Source of the DNA: Variovorax sp. OK212
Lineage (GTDB): Bacteria; Pseudomonadota; Gammaproteobacteria; Burkholderiales; Burkholderiaceae_C
DNA: 64,000 nucleotides
NCBI RefSeq assembly: GCF_900112425.1
Contig: NZ_FOLP01000013.1
Coordinates: 62,001 to 126,000, forward strand
Direction of reading: 5' to 3'
Each line of letters starts with the position of its first letter. Position 1 is the stretch's first letter. Positions 1-8,220 of the stretch are shown here, in pieces. Under the pieces are notes generated by a model, which was not told where the DNA came from, ran no database searches, and was given only the letters and a program-made list of their open reading frames with translations. The position numbers were made by a program, and so were the translations under genes.

Positions 1-1628
1 GCTTCCTTGGCGGCCGCGTCGCGGCCTTCGTCGTTCTCGACCGCCTCGATCATCTTCTCGATGTTGCCGCCCAGCACGATGTCGGTGCCGCGGCCGGCCA
101 TGTTGGTCGCGATGGTGATCATCTTCGTGCGGCCGGCCTGCGCCACGATGTCGGCTTCGCGGGCGTGCTGCTTGGCGTTGAGCACCTGGTGCGGCAGCCC
201 CGCCTTTTCGAGCAGCGCGTCGATGATTTCGGAGTTCTCGATGGACGAGGTGCCCACCAGCACCGGCTGGCCGCGCTCGTAGCACTCGCGAATGTCCTGG
301 ATCGCCGCTTCGTACTTCTCGCGCGTCGTCTTGTAGACGCGGTCGAGCTGGTCGTCGCGCTTGCTGATGCGGTTCGGCGGAATGATCATGGTCTCCAGAC
401 CATAGATTTCCTGGAACTCGTAGGCTTCGGTGTCGGCCGTGCCGGTCATGCCGGCCAGCTTGCCGTACAGGCGGAAGTAGTTCTGGAAGGTGATCGAGGC
501 CAGCGTCTGGTTCTCGGCCTGGATCTCCACGCCTTCCTTGGCTTCCACGGCCTGGTGCAGGCCGTCGCTCCAGCGGCGGCCCGTCATCAGGCGGCCGGTG
601 AACTCGTCGACGATGACCACTTCGCCCTGCTGCACCACGTAGCTCTGGTCGCGGTGGTACAGGTGGCGGGCGCGCAGCGCCGCGTTCAGGTGGTGCATCA
701 GCGTGATGTTGGCCGGGTCGTAGAGCGACGCGCCGTCGGGCAGCAGCTTGAACTCGCCCAGGATGCGCTCGGCGTTCTCGTGGCCGTCTTCGGTCAGGAA
801 CACCTGGTGCGTCTTCTCGTCGACCGTGAAGTCGCCGGGCACCGTCACGCCTTCGCCCGTGCGCGGGTCGGCTTCGCCTTCCTGCTTGGTCAGCAGCGGC
901 ACCACCTTGTTGATGGCCAGGTAGAGGTCGGTATGGTCTTCGGCCTGGCCGCTGATGATCAGCGGCGTGCGGGCCTCGTCGATCAGGATCGAGTCCACCT
1001 CGTCGACGATCGCGTAGTTCAGCGCGCGCTGGACCCGGTCGCCCGGCTCGTAGACCATGTTGTCGCGCAGGTAGTCGAAGCCGTACTCGTTGTTCGTGCC
1101 GTACGTGATGTCGCTGCCGTAGGCCTGCTGCTTTTCCTCGCGCGGCATCTGCGGCAGGTTGATGCCGACCGTCAGACCCAGGAAGTTGTACAGGCGGCCC
1201 ATCCAGGTCGCGTCGCGGTTGGCCAGGTAGTCGTTCACCGTGACCACGTGCACGCCCTTGCCGGACAGCGCATTCAGGTACACCGGCAGCGTGGCGGTCA
1301 GCGTCTTGCCTTCGCCGGTGCGCATTTCGGAGATCTTGCCGTTGTGCAGCGCCATGCCGCCGAGCAGCTGGACGTCGAAGTGGCGCATCTTCATGACGCG
1401 CTTGGAGCCTTCGCGCACCGTGGCGAAGGCCTCCGGCAGCAGGGCATCCAGTTCCTCGCCCTTGGCGATGCGGTCCTTGAACTCCTGCGTCTTGGCACGC
1501 AGCCCGTCGTCGCTGAGCTTCTCGAACTCGGGTTCGAGCGCATTGATGCGTTCCACCGTCTTGCGATACTGCTTGAGGAGCCGATCGTTGCGACTGCCGA
1601 AAATCTGGGTCAGGAAGTTGGTTGCCAT
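1..1628 (-). CDS. secA: Protein translocase subunit SecA, N-terminal ~542 residues (cut by window edge)
   Basis: SecA is the cytoplasmic ATPase that drives preproteins through the SecYEG channel. The start MATNFLTQIFGSRNDRL is typical of SecA. Visible family motifs are the Walker A segment TGEGKTLT, then HVVTVNDYLA, then the DEVDSILIDEARTPL box of motif II, all in the first nucleotide-binding fold and in the expected order. The gene runs leftwards and the C-terminal third (helical scaffold and zinc tail) lies outside the window. The upstream side shows no good Shine-Dalgarno sequence. It is divergent from a DUF721 gene, a common secA neighbourhood in betaproteobacteria. The identification is secure. 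Confidence 0.97.
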   Translation of the reverse strand, partial: MATNFLTQIFGSRNDRLLKQYRKTVERINALEPEFEKLSDDGLRAKTQEFKDRIAKGEELDALLPEAFATVREGSKRVMKMRHFDVQLLGGMALHNGKISEMRTGEGKTLTATLPVYLNALSGKGVHVVTVNDYLANRDATWMGRLYNFLGLTVGINLPQMPREEKQQAYGSDITYGTNNEYGFDYLRDNMVYEPGDRVQRALNYAIVDEVDSILIDEARTPLIISGQAEDHTDLYLAINKVVPLLTKQEGEADPRTGEGVTVPGDFTVDEKTHQVFLTEDGHENAERILGEFKLLPDGASLYDPANITLMHHLNAALRARHLYHRDQSYVVQQGEVVIVDEFTGRLMTGRRWSDGLHQAVEAKEGVEIQAENQTLASITFQNYFRLYGKLAGMTGTADTEAYEFQEIYGLETMIIPPNRISKRDDQLDRVYKTTREKYEAAIQDIRECYERGQPVLVGTSSIENSEIIDALLEKAGLPHQVLNAKQHAREADIVAQAGRTKMITIATNMAGRGTDIVLGGNIEKMIEAVENDEGRDAAAKE

Positions 1629-1797
1629 GGGTGGAGATGGGCGGGCACCTGAGACGACAGGCACTTCGACCGGATTCCCTAAGATATGGTGAAAGCAGTT
1701 GGGCGCGCTTCCCATTAAAGCAAGCGGCCTTTTTTCCGGCGCGAACGCCGGCAAACCGGGCATTTTAGCTGTCTTGTTTCTAACCCCTGGATTACGC
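1629..1797. promoter_or_regulatory. Divergent intergenic region between secA and the DUF721 gene
   Basis: This spacer must hold the promoters of both divergent genes. It contains a perfect hairpin CCGGCG-CGAA-CGCCGG at 1736-1751, preceded on the plus strand by a T6 run. The T-run is on the wrong side for a terminator in either reading direction. No strong -35/-10 pair could be assigned. Confidence 0.4.
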
Positions 1798-2106
1798 ATG
1801 TATCGCCGACTTCCCCCCGCCATTTCACTGCACGACGCGGCGCAGGGCGCGCCCGCCCTGGGCAGCCTGATGGCGCGGGCGCGGGACACCGCCGAGCGGC
1901 TCAAGGCCGTGGAAGGCCTGATTCCACCGGCCATGCGCGCGGCCATCCTGCCCGGCCCGGCCGAGGGCGACGTCTGGTGCCTGCTGGTCAAGGGCAGCGC
2001 CGCGGCCGCCAAGCTGCGGCAGCTGGCGCCGATGCTGGTCACCCGGCTCAAGAACCGCGGCTGGGACGTGTCGACGATCCGGATCAAGGTGCACACCGGC
2101 CGCTGA
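1798..2106 (+). CDS. DUF721 / DciA-like protein
   Basis: This is a 102-residue basic protein of the DUF721 family. DciA members of that family help load the replicative helicase DnaB in bacteria that lack DnaC. The N-terminal stretch LGSLMARARDTAERLKAVEGLIPP and the C-terminal WDVSTIRIKV are typical of short betaproteobacterial members. The ATG at 1798 is chosen over an upstream ATG at 1699, because the extra 33 residues are not conserved in type and overlap the promoter region. No clear ribosome-binding site precedes it. The DnaB-loading role is inferred from the family. Confidence 0.75.
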   Translation: MYRRLPPAISLHDAAQGAPALGSLMARARDTAERLKAVEGLIPPAMRAAILPGPAEGDVWCLLVKGSAAAAKLRQLAPMLVTRLKNRGWDVSTIRIKVHTGR

Positions 2107-2128
2107 ACGCTTCGGACTCGTCTTATTT

Positions 2129-2163
2129 TTGATTTTTTGTCTGGAATTGGATAATATTTCCAG
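2129..2163 (+). promoter_or_regulatory. Promoter with palindromic operator for the ornithine-cyclodeaminase-like gene
   Basis: TTGATT (2129-2134) and GATAAT (2150-2155) are separated by 15 bp. A perfect inverted repeat CTGGAA-N11-TTCCAG (2141-2163) encloses the -10 element and ends at the base before the ATG. The segment TGGATAATA also occurs in the 4345-4456 region beside the YheO-type regulator, so both are probably bound by that regulator. With this promoter the mRNA would be leaderless or nearly so. Confidence 0.55.
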
Positions 2164-3162
2164 ATGACACCTTCCACCGAGCCCGTTCCCGCGCCTTCGC
2201 ACGCCCAGCTCCTGCTGCTCGACAAGCACCAGGTCGACGCCCTCCTCTCCCCCGGCGACGTGCAACAGGCCGTGCGCGAGGCCTTCGTGCTGCACAGCGA
2301 GCGCGAGGGCCGCGTCTTCCCGGTCGTGCGCGAGCCGCTGCGCACGGGCGGCGTGTTCGGCATCAAGTCCGGCGACGTGCAGGCCCAGGGCCTGCTCGGC
2401 TTCAAGGCGGCCGGCTTCTGGCCGGCCAACCGGCAGCGCGGCGGCGAGCCGCACCAGGCCACCATCCTGCTGATCGACCCTTCCACGGGCCGGCCCCTGT
2501 GCGTGATCGACGGCAACACGGTGACCACCGTGCGCACCGGCGCGGCGGGCGGGCTGGGCCTGCAACAGCTGGCGCGGCCCGGCAGCGCGCGGCTGTGCCT
2601 GTTCGGCACTGGCGTGCAGGCGCGCATCCAGCTCGACTTCGCGCTGCGGCTGATTCCCTCGCTGAACGAGGTTCTTTATGTGAGCGCGAGCGGCCAGCGC
2701 CAGGCGGACTTCGAAGCCCGCTTCGCCGCCCGCTGCAGCATCGCGCCGGCCACCGACCGCAACGCGGCCGTGGCCCGCAGCGACATCGTCATCACCGCCA
2801 CGCCGGGCGGCGGCGCGCTCTTCGACCTGGACGCCGTGCGGCCCGGCACGCACCTGAACTGCGTCGGCGCCGACACGCGGGGCAAGCGCGAACTGCCCGA
2901 CGGCCTGCTGGCCCGCGCGCGCCTCGTCGTGGACGACCGCGTGCAGGCCAGCCAGATCGGCGAGATGCAATGGGCGCCCGACACCGCCTGCGTCGAGCTC
3001 GGCGACCTGCTGAGCGGCAAGGCCACCTTCGAGCGGGACGCCGGCGACATCACGGTCTTCGACATGACCGGCCTCGCCCTGCAGGACCTGACCGTGGCGC
3101 GCCTGCTGCATGCGCGCGCGGCCGAGACCGGCACGGGCACACGCATCGCGTGGCCCTGGTAG
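2164..3162 (+). CDS. Ornithine cyclodeaminase / mu-crystallin family protein
   Basis: This 332-residue NAD(P)-dependent enzyme belongs to the OCD/mu-crystallin family. Members convert ornithine to proline, or reduce or oxidise imino and amino acids (DauB, alanine dehydrogenase, SbnB). Family hallmarks are GIKSGD near residue 63, TVRTGAAGG around residue 120 and the Rossmann motif LFGTGVQARIQL near 145. THLNCVGADTRGKREL follows near 237. The substrate cannot be read from the sequence. Its neighbour is a YheO-type regulator. In Pseudomonas aeruginosa DauB, which reduces 2-ketoarginine, is an OCD-family enzyme controlled by DauR, a YheO-type regulator, so a role in basic or D-amino-acid metabolism is plausible. 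There is no Shine-Dalgarno before the ATG. Confidence 0.85.
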   Translation: MTPSTEPVPAPSHAQLLLLDKHQVDALLSPGDVQQAVREAFVLHSEREGRVFPVVREPLRTGGVFGIKSGDVQAQGLLGFKAAGFWPANRQRGGEPHQATILLIDPSTGRPLCVIDGNTVTTVRTGAAGGLGLQQLARPGSARLCLFGTGVQARIQLDFALRLIPSLNEVLYVSASGQRQADFEARFAARCSIAPATDRNAAVARSDIVITATPGGGALFDLDAVRPGTHLNCVGADTRGKRELPDGLLARARLVVDDRVQASQIGEMQWAPDTACVELGDLLSGKATFERDAGDITVFDMTGLALQDLTVARLLHARAAETGTGTRIAWPW

Positions 3163-3192
3163 CGCGGCCCAGGTAACGAAGTTCAGGCGGCT

Positions 3193-4344
3193 TCAGGCTT
3201 CGGCGTCGCCACCGAACAATTCCGTCATGAACTGCGTCGACTTCAACCCGGTGCCGGTCAGCACCGCCACCGTGGTCTCGGCCGGCTTGATGTCGCCGCG
3301 CTGCGCCAGCACGTCGATCGCCGCCGCGGCAGACGCGGAGGTCGGCTCCGTGTAGAGCCCGCTGGCCGCCAGCCGGCGCACCGCGGCCGCGATCTGCGCC
3401 TCGGTCAGCGCCACGGTGCGGCCGTTCGTCTCGCGCAGCGCCTGCAGGATTTCCATCAGCCGCACCGGCCGCTTGATCGCCGTGCCTTCGGCGATCGTGG
3501 GCTGCACGACGCGCTCGACCAGCGTGTCCGCGCCGGCCGTGAAGCTCGCATCGATCGGCGAGCAGTTCAGCGGCTGCGCCACGAAGATGCGCGGGAGCCT
3601 GGTGATCTGCCCCGCCGCCAGCAGCTCCTTGAAGCCGATCCAGCAGCCGAGCACGTTGCTGCCCGCGCCGGTCGGAATCACCACGTTGTCGGGCGCCACG
3701 AAACCCAGGTCTTCCCACAGCTCGTACGCCAGCGTCTTGGTGCCCTGCAGGAAGAACGGATGCCAGTTGTGGCTGGCATAGAAGATCGATTCCGACTGCC
3801 GCACCGCCTCGTACTCGGACTCCTCGCGCGGCCCCGGCACCAGTTGCACCTCGGCGCCGAAGGCCTTGATCTGCGCCACCTTGGGCGCGGGCGTGTAGCT
3901 CGGCGCCAGCACCTTCACGCGCATGCCGGCCGCCGCGCCAGCCGCTGCGATGGCCGCGCCGCCATTGCCCGAGCTGTCTTCCAGCACCGCGTCGACGCCG
4001 ATCTGCCGCAGGAACGACATCATCACCGCCGCGCCGCGGTCCTTGAAGCTGCAGGTCGGGTTGAACCACTCGAGCTTGAAGTACGGCGCGTGCTCCCCCC
4101 AGCGTTTCTGCACCAGCGGCGTGCAGCCTTCGCCCATGCTCGCGGGCTGCTCGATGGCCACCGGCAGCGCCGCGCGGTAGCGCCACAGCGAGCGGGTGCG
4201 CGAGTCGATGTCGGCGCGCCCGATGCCGGGCAGCGGCGTGACCATCATCGGGTTGCCGTCGTCCGAGCGCCAGCGGCGCTCGGAGAGTTCATGGTGCCTG
4301 CCGGTGCGGGGATCGACATAGCGTGCGCGTTCGTTCACGGTCAT
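3193..4344 (-). CDS. Threonine-synthase-like PLP-dependent enzyme (fold type II)
   Basis: This 383-residue protein belongs to the tryptophan-synthase-beta/threonine-synthase superfamily. The PLP lysine lies in NPTCSFKDRGAA and the phosphate-binding loop in SSGNGGAAIAAAG. IPTGAGSNVLG and a late TGTGLKST complete the fold. The ATG at 4344 has a good Shine-Dalgarno (AGGAG) 8-9 bases upstream. The gene is convergent with the OCD gene and divergent from the YheO-type regulator. Because the synthase chemistry is shared by many catabolic lyases, and because of the regulator next door, a role in amino-acid breakdown or modification is as likely as threonine synthesis. The substrate is unknown. Confidence 0.8.
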   Translation of the reverse strand: MTVNERARYVDPRTGRHHELSERRWRSDDGNPMMVTPLPGIGRADIDSRTRSLWRYRAALPVAIEQPASMGEGCTPLVQKRWGEHAPYFKLEWFNPTCSFKDRGAAVMMSFLRQIGVDAVLEDSSGNGGAAIAAAGAAAGMRVKVLAPSYTPAPKVAQIKAFGAEVQLVPGPREESEYEAVRQSESIFYASHNWHPFFLQGTKTLAYELWEDLGFVAPDNVVIPTGAGSNVLGCWIGFKELLAAGQITRLPRIFVAQPLNCSPIDASFTAGADTLVERVVQPTIAEGTAIKRPVRLMEILQALRETNGRTVALTEAQIAAAVRRLAASGLYTEPTSASAAAAIDVLAQRGDIKPAETTVAVLTGTGLKSTQFMTELFGGDAEA

Positions 4345-4456
4345 TCGCGGCTCCTGGATCAAACTGGACGAAGTTGGAAATTCTGGATAATACATCCAAT
4401 ACTGGATTTTTTGTATATATTGGATTCTTCGTCCAGAGCTGGATACATTGCTGTCC
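4345..4456. promoter_or_regulatory. Divergent promoter region packed with TGGA/TCCA motifs
   Basis: This AT-rich spacer separates the PLP enzyme and the YheO-type regulator. A perfect 10-bp inverted repeat, CTGGACGAAG (4364-4373) and CTTCGTCCAG (4427-4436), brackets the centre. Between and around the arms are several more CTGGAT or ATCCA units, including CTGGATAATACATCCA at 4383-4398. TGGATAATA is shared with the operator before the OCD gene. It looks like an autoregulated divergent operator in which two distant sites could be bridged. Confidence 0.6.
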
Positions 4457-5083
4457 ATGAAGAAGAAGTCGAACAAGCAGCTCCTGGAGATGCTGGGCAA
4501 CGTGGCCGAGGGCCTGGGCGAAACCTTTGCGCCCTTCTGCGAAGTGGTGGTGCACGACCTGAGCAACCCGCAGAACGCGATCTACGCGATCGAGAACAGC
4601 CTGAGCGGCCGGCAGGTGGGCGAGTCGGTCACCGAACTGGGCCTGGCGCGCATCCGCGACCCGGAGTTTCCGGCGGTGATCGTGAACTACGCCAACACCT
4701 TTCCCGACGGGCGCAAGGTCAAGAGCACGTCGATCGGCATCAAGGACGACAGCGGCGAGTACGTGGCCGCGCTGTGCCTGAACGTCGACCTCACGCTGTT
4801 CCAGAGCTTCCAGGGGGCGATCTCGCAGTTCACGCGCATCGACGACAAGGAAGTGCATGAGCACCTCGAGGCGGGCGGCGCGCATTCGGACCGCATCCAC
4901 GCGCGCATCGACGAGTTCGCTGCCGCGCGCGCCACCACCTCGCGCTCGCTGAAGCCGGCCGACCGCAAGCAGCTGGTGCAGGAACTGAAGAAGGCCGGCC
5001 TGCTGGAGGTGCGCCGGGGCGCCGAGATTGCCGCGGCGCACATGGGCGTGTCGCGCGCCACGGTGTACAGCGACGCGAAGTAA
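4457..5083 (+). CDS. YheO-like PAS / helix-turn-helix transcriptional regulator (DauR type)
   Basis: This 208-residue protein has a YheO-like PAS sensor domain (about residues 5-115, with FAPFCEVVVHDL and STSIGIKDDSGEYVAALCLNVD). A C-terminal HTH_22 DNA-binding domain (about 150-208, ending GVSRATVYSDAK) follows. In P. aeruginosa the family member DauR represses D-arginine catabolic genes. The ATG at 4457 is preferred to an in-frame TTG at 4448. It is divergent from the PLP enzyme and faces a second PLP-enzyme gene tail-to-tail. The promoter region holds repeated TGGA motifs, so autoregulation is likely. The ligand is unknown. Confidence 0.85.
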   Translation: MKKKSNKQLLEMLGNVAEGLGETFAPFCEVVVHDLSNPQNAIYAIENSLSGRQVGESVTELGLARIRDPEFPAVIVNYANTFPDGRKVKSTSIGIKDDSGEYVAALCLNVDLTLFQSFQGAISQFTRIDDKEVHEHLEAGGAHSDRIHARIDEFAAARATTSRSLKPADRKQLVQELKKAGLLEVRRGAEIAAAHMGVSRATVYSDAK

Positions 5084-5109
5084 ATCTGCCTATTGCGGCT
5101 CGCCAGCGA

Positions 5110-6339
5110 TCAGGCGGCGCGGTCGGGCCAGCTCGGGTCGCTCGACGCGTTGGCCGTCAGCATCAGCACCACGTGCGCATCGGTCGCCACGGCGTTGCTG
5201 GCGCGCAGTTGCCGCAATGCCGCCAGGCCGCCGGCGGCGCACAGCTCGGCGCTCACGCCGGCCGCGGTGAGCAGGCGCCGCGCCGCGCGGGCCTCCTCGT
5301 CGTTCACCACCACCGCGCCGCCGCCCGTGGCGCTGGCCGCCTGCCACTGCAGGTAGGTGACGGTGGCGCCCGCCGTGGAAAGCTGCGCGGTGTGGCCCGG
5401 GTAGCTGGCGTCGATGGCGCCGCCGTCGAGCACGCGCGACAGCCGCGGGAACGGCTCCACCAGCCACAGCCGCGGCAATCTCGCGATGCGCCCCGCGGCC
5501 AGCAGGTCGCGAAAGCCCGCGTAGACGCCCCAGCCGAGGTCGCCGCGGCCGGTCGGGATCACGATGTGGTCCGGCACCCCGCCGTCGGTCACGCACTCCA
5601 GCGCAATCGGCTTGTAGCCCTCGATCGCCAGCGGCGCGCTGCCCAGCGCCGGCAGGCGGTAGTTGGTCAGCGCGAAGTAGCCGGGATGCTGCGAGCGCTC
5701 GCGCACGAAGGCCCAGCGGCCCGCGTTGTCGGCGAACATGTAGCGCCGCGCGCCCAGCGCGTCGAGCTGCCGCGCGTAGGTGGCCGGCATGCCCTCATAG
5801 GTGGCCACCTCGCAGCCCAGGCCCGCGGCCCAGGCGTAGTGCGCGGCCGACACGGCCGCATTGCCCGAGGAGGCCAGCACCAGCGTGTGGGCGTCGAAGT
5901 CGAGCGCCTGCGCCACGCCCACGGCGGTCATGCGGTCCTTGTGCGAACCGGTGGGGTTGCACGACTCGTCCTTGATGCTCAGCCGCGCCACGCCGAACTG
6001 CTCGGCCAGCGCCGGCATGTCGTGCAGCGGCGTGCCGCCTTCGCCGAGCGTGAAACCGGGGCCGTAGGGCATCGGTACGGTCTCGGCGCTGTCCGGCAGG
6101 TAGCTGGCGCGCAAGGCCACGTGAAAGCCCGCGCGGCGGCAGGCCGGGCAGCCGTCGTGCGTGAGCGTGACCGGGTAGAGCGCATCGCAGCGCAGGCATT
6201 GCAGGCCGCGCAGTTGCGGGTTGCGCGCGGGCTTGGGCGTCCGGTCGCGCACCACACCCAAGGGATTTCCCGAGGGATGGGCAGGGCGGTCCATGGAAGG
6301 CATGGCGAACTTGAGGTCCAGAACGGGCGATGTCGTCAC
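5110..6339 (-). CDS. Threonine-synthase-like PLP enzyme with N-terminal zinc-ribbon motif
   Basis: This 409-residue fold-type-II PLP enzyme has LQCLRC near residue 46 and CPAC about 18 residues later. Together these form a four-cysteine zinc-ribbon signature often seen before threonine-synthase-like domains. The PLP lysine lies in NPTGSHKDR and the glycine/serine loop in ASSGNAAVS. The given start is GTG at 6339. An in-frame ATG at 6303 would remove only 12 residues outside the domain and is an equally good choice. It is divergent from a LysR gene, the usual arrangement for a LysR-controlled catabolic gene. It is not a close copy of the enzyme at 3193-4344, so the two probably act on different substrates. 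Confidence 0.75.
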   Translation of the reverse strand: MTTSPVLDLKFAMPSMDRPAHPSGNPLGVVRDRTPKPARNPQLRGLQCLRCDALYPVTLTHDGCPACRRAGFHVALRASYLPDSAETVPMPYGPGFTLGEGGTPLHDMPALAEQFGVARLSIKDESCNPTGSHKDRMTAVGVAQALDFDAHTLVLASSGNAAVSAAHYAWAAGLGCEVATYEGMPATYARQLDALGARRYMFADNAGRWAFVRERSQHPGYFALTNYRLPALGSAPLAIEGYKPIALECVTDGGVPDHIVIPTGRGDLGWGVYAGFRDLLAAGRIARLPRLWLVEPFPRLSRVLDGGAIDASYPGHTAQLSTAGATVTYLQWQAASATGGGAVVVNDEEARAARRLLTAAGVSAELCAAGGLAALRQLRASNAVATDAHVVLMLTANASSDPSWPDRAA

Positions 6340-6430
6340 GGGTCATGCATTGAGAGTGGTGCCCAAATCTTATGCAAACGGAAATAAAATTACGCAGCCC
6401 AAGTTACTCAACCGATAACAAAACTTATCG
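6340..6430. promoter_or_regulatory. LysR-type divergent control region
   Basis: This AT-rich spacer holds two inverted repeats. One is TTAT-N10-ATAA (6370-6387), close to the T-N11-A form bound by LysR proteins. The other is a perfect CGATAA-N6-TTATCG (6413-6430) that ends at the base before the LysR start codon. The second overlaps where a ribosome-binding site would lie, which suggests autorepression or a leaderless message. Confidence 0.5.
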
Positions 6431-7351
6431 ATGCGATTTGCAGAGATCGAAACGTTCCGGGCGCTGATGCGCGGCAGCTCCACCCGCAAGGCCGCGGCCT
6501 TGCTGCAGGTGACGCAGCCCGCCATCAGCCAGTCGCTCAAGCGGCTCGAGGCGCAAGCCGGCATGCTGCTGTTCCAGCGCACCGGCGGGCGGCTGGTGCC
6601 CACGCCCGAGGCGCGCGCGCTGTGGATCGAGGTGGAGCGCGTGTTCATCGGCATGGACGCCATCGAGCACCGCGTGCGCAGCCTGCGCGACTTCGGCGTG
6701 AGCCAGCTCGAGATCAGCTGCTTCCCCGCCTACGGCCTGAGCTTCATGCCGCGCGCGCTGGCACGGCTGAAGGCGCACCGCGGCGCGAGCCCCTGGCCGC
6801 AGGTGTCGCTGCAGGTGCTGAACTCGAAGGACGTGCGCGACCGCGTGGCCATGGGCATCTCCGACTTCGGGCTGATGGCCGACGAGCTCCCGCTCGAGGG
6901 CATCGACCATTCGACCTTCGCGCGCCTGCCCGGCGTGGTGGTGATGCCGCCCGGCCACGCGCTGGCGCGCTTCAAGACCATCGAGCCCGACCAGCTGGCG
7001 CAGGCGCCCTTCCTCTCGTTCAACCCCGAAGACCGCACGCACCAGCGGCTCGAGGCCGCGCTGGCACCGTACGGCGTGGCGCTGCGCGTGCTGGTGCAGA
7101 CGCCCTACGCGGCCAGCGTGTGCGAGATGGCCTTGCGCGGCCTGGGCGTGGGCCTGGTCAACCCGATCACCGCGCTCGACTATGCGGAGCGCGGGCTGGT
7201 GGTGCGCAAGTTCTCGGTCGACGTGAACTTCACCTGCCTGCTGGCGCTGCCCGCGGGCAAGGCGCTGTCGGCCACCGCGAGGGACTTCATCTCGCTCATG
7301 CGCCAGCAGCTGGCCGAGGACGAGAAGCGGATCCAGCGCTACCTGCGCTGA
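6431..7351 (+). CDS. LysR-family transcriptional regulator
   Basis: This 306-residue protein has an N-terminal winged helix-turn-helix (residues 3-62, with KAAALLQVTQPAISQSLKRL) and a LysR substrate-binding domain (about 90-295). In the second half FKTIEPDQLAQAPFLSF and MALRGLGVGLVNP are recognisable effector-domain segments. It is divergent from the zinc-ribbon PLP enzyme, its likely target. The start at 6431 fits the LysR N-terminus exactly. No Shine-Dalgarno is present, and a palindrome touches the ATG. The effector is unknown, presumably the substrate of the neighbouring enzyme. Confidence 0.9.
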   Translation: MRFAEIETFRALMRGSSTRKAAALLQVTQPAISQSLKRLEAQAGMLLFQRTGGRLVPTPEARALWIEVERVFIGMDAIEHRVRSLRDFGVSQLEISCFPAYGLSFMPRALARLKAHRGASPWPQVSLQVLNSKDVRDRVAMGISDFGLMADELPLEGIDHSTFARLPGVVVMPPGHALARFKTIEPDQLAQAPFLSFNPEDRTHQRLEAALAPYGVALRVLVQTPYAASVCEMALRGLGVGLVNPITALDYAERGLVVRKFSVDVNFTCLLALPAGKALSATARDFISLMRQQLAEDEKRIQRYLR

Positions 7352-7386
7352 CAGCCGGGACAGCCGGGACAGCCGGTATAGCCGCG
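7351..7386. repeat. 9-bp tandem repeat, 4 units (ACAGCCGGG)
   Basis: Three near-identical units at 7351-7359, 7360-7368 and 7369-7377 and a weaker fourth at 7378-7386 start on the last base of the LysR stop codon. They fill most of the gap to the convergent gene ending at 7392. Confidence 0.9.
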
Positions 7387-7391
7387 GCGGT

Positions 7392-8090
7392 TCACTTCCA
7401 GGTGAACTCGTGGTTCAGCCCGATCACGAAGCCGCGCACATGCCGCGGCCCGGTGCGCGAGGCGCTCACGTCCACGCTGATGAGCGGCGTGAGGCTGAAG
7501 CGCCCGCCGATGCGCGAGGTCCACACGTTCGACGCGCGGTTGCGCTCGGCGATGAAGGAGACGGTGTCGTTCAGCGCCCACTCGGCCGCCGCGCCCACGC
7601 GCGAGGTGCGCGCGCCGGTGCCGCTGGCCCAGTCGGCGCCCAGGTTGGCGTGCAGCTGCAGGCTCTCCAGCGGCCGCCAGGTGAGCGGCACCACGAACTG
7701 CCCGCCGGCACGACCGCCGCGTTTCAGGTCGAACACCGCGCTCATCGACACGGCCGCGCTCAACGGCGCATCGGCCGCCGGCCCGTAGAAATTCCACTTG
7801 AGTTGCGGCCCGCCGGTGACCGAGTGCACACCCGCCACCGAGGTGCGGTCGAAATTCAGGCCCAGCTCGACCGAGCCCACGCGGCAGGCCGGCCCGAAGT
7901 GAAAACCCGTGACGGGCTCCACCCCCGTGCGGCCCCACCAGGTCTCGTACTGGCACTGGCCCGGGTCGAGCGTGCCGGCGTCGTCCACGTCGAAATGTCC
8001 GGCGGCGTGCGCGGCCGGGCTCGCGCACCAGGTCGCGAACAGCAGGGAAGCCGCAAGCATTCCGCCGGCGCGTGGCGGCCGGGTCGTCAT
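7392..8090 (-). CDS. Exported outer-membrane-like beta-strand protein, unknown function
   Basis: This 232-residue protein has a clear Sec signal peptide (MTTRPPRAGGMLAASLLFA, cleavage near AAHAAG). The mature part alternates polar and aromatic residues in short strands, for example LKWNFYG, SAVFDLKRGG and RIGGRFSLTPLISVDVSASR, and ends in FTWK. This fits a small outer-membrane beta-barrel. Two cysteines (QCQYE and ACRVG) might form a disulfide. The ATG at 8090 is chosen because the signal peptide starts there; in-frame ATGs at 8117 and 8126 exist. No family could be named. It is convergent with the LysR gene and downstream on the same strand of the response-regulator gene. Confidence 0.7.
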   Translation of the reverse strand: MTTRPPRAGGMLAASLLFATWCASPAAHAAGHFDVDDAGTLDPGQCQYETWWGRTGVEPVTGFHFGPACRVGSVELGLNFDRTSVAGVHSVTGGPQLKWNFYGPAADAPLSAAVSMSAVFDLKRGGRAGGQFVVPLTWRPLESLQLHANLGADWASGTGARTSRVGAAAEWALNDTVSFIAERNRASNVWTSRIGGRFSLTPLISVDVSASRTGPRHVRGFVIGLNHEFTWK

Positions 8091-8220
8091 CGTTCGTTCG
8101 GGGTTGTTGTTCTTCATCGCGCGCATCCCAGGGCCCGCGGAGCATTCTAGGGACGCGGAAAGTCGGCGCCATGACGTGACGCCGCCGTACCGGCCACCGG
8201 TGCCGAAGTGGCCCCCGCCT

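Noticed and set aside
165..1652. Long plus-strand frame over secA
   Set aside because: It is a mirror of the SecA coding sequence with no recognisable motif.
1736..1751. Hairpin CCGGCG-CGAA-CGCCGG as a terminator
   Set aside because: The T-run is on the 5' side on the plus strand and becomes an A-run on the minus strand, and no gene ends there.
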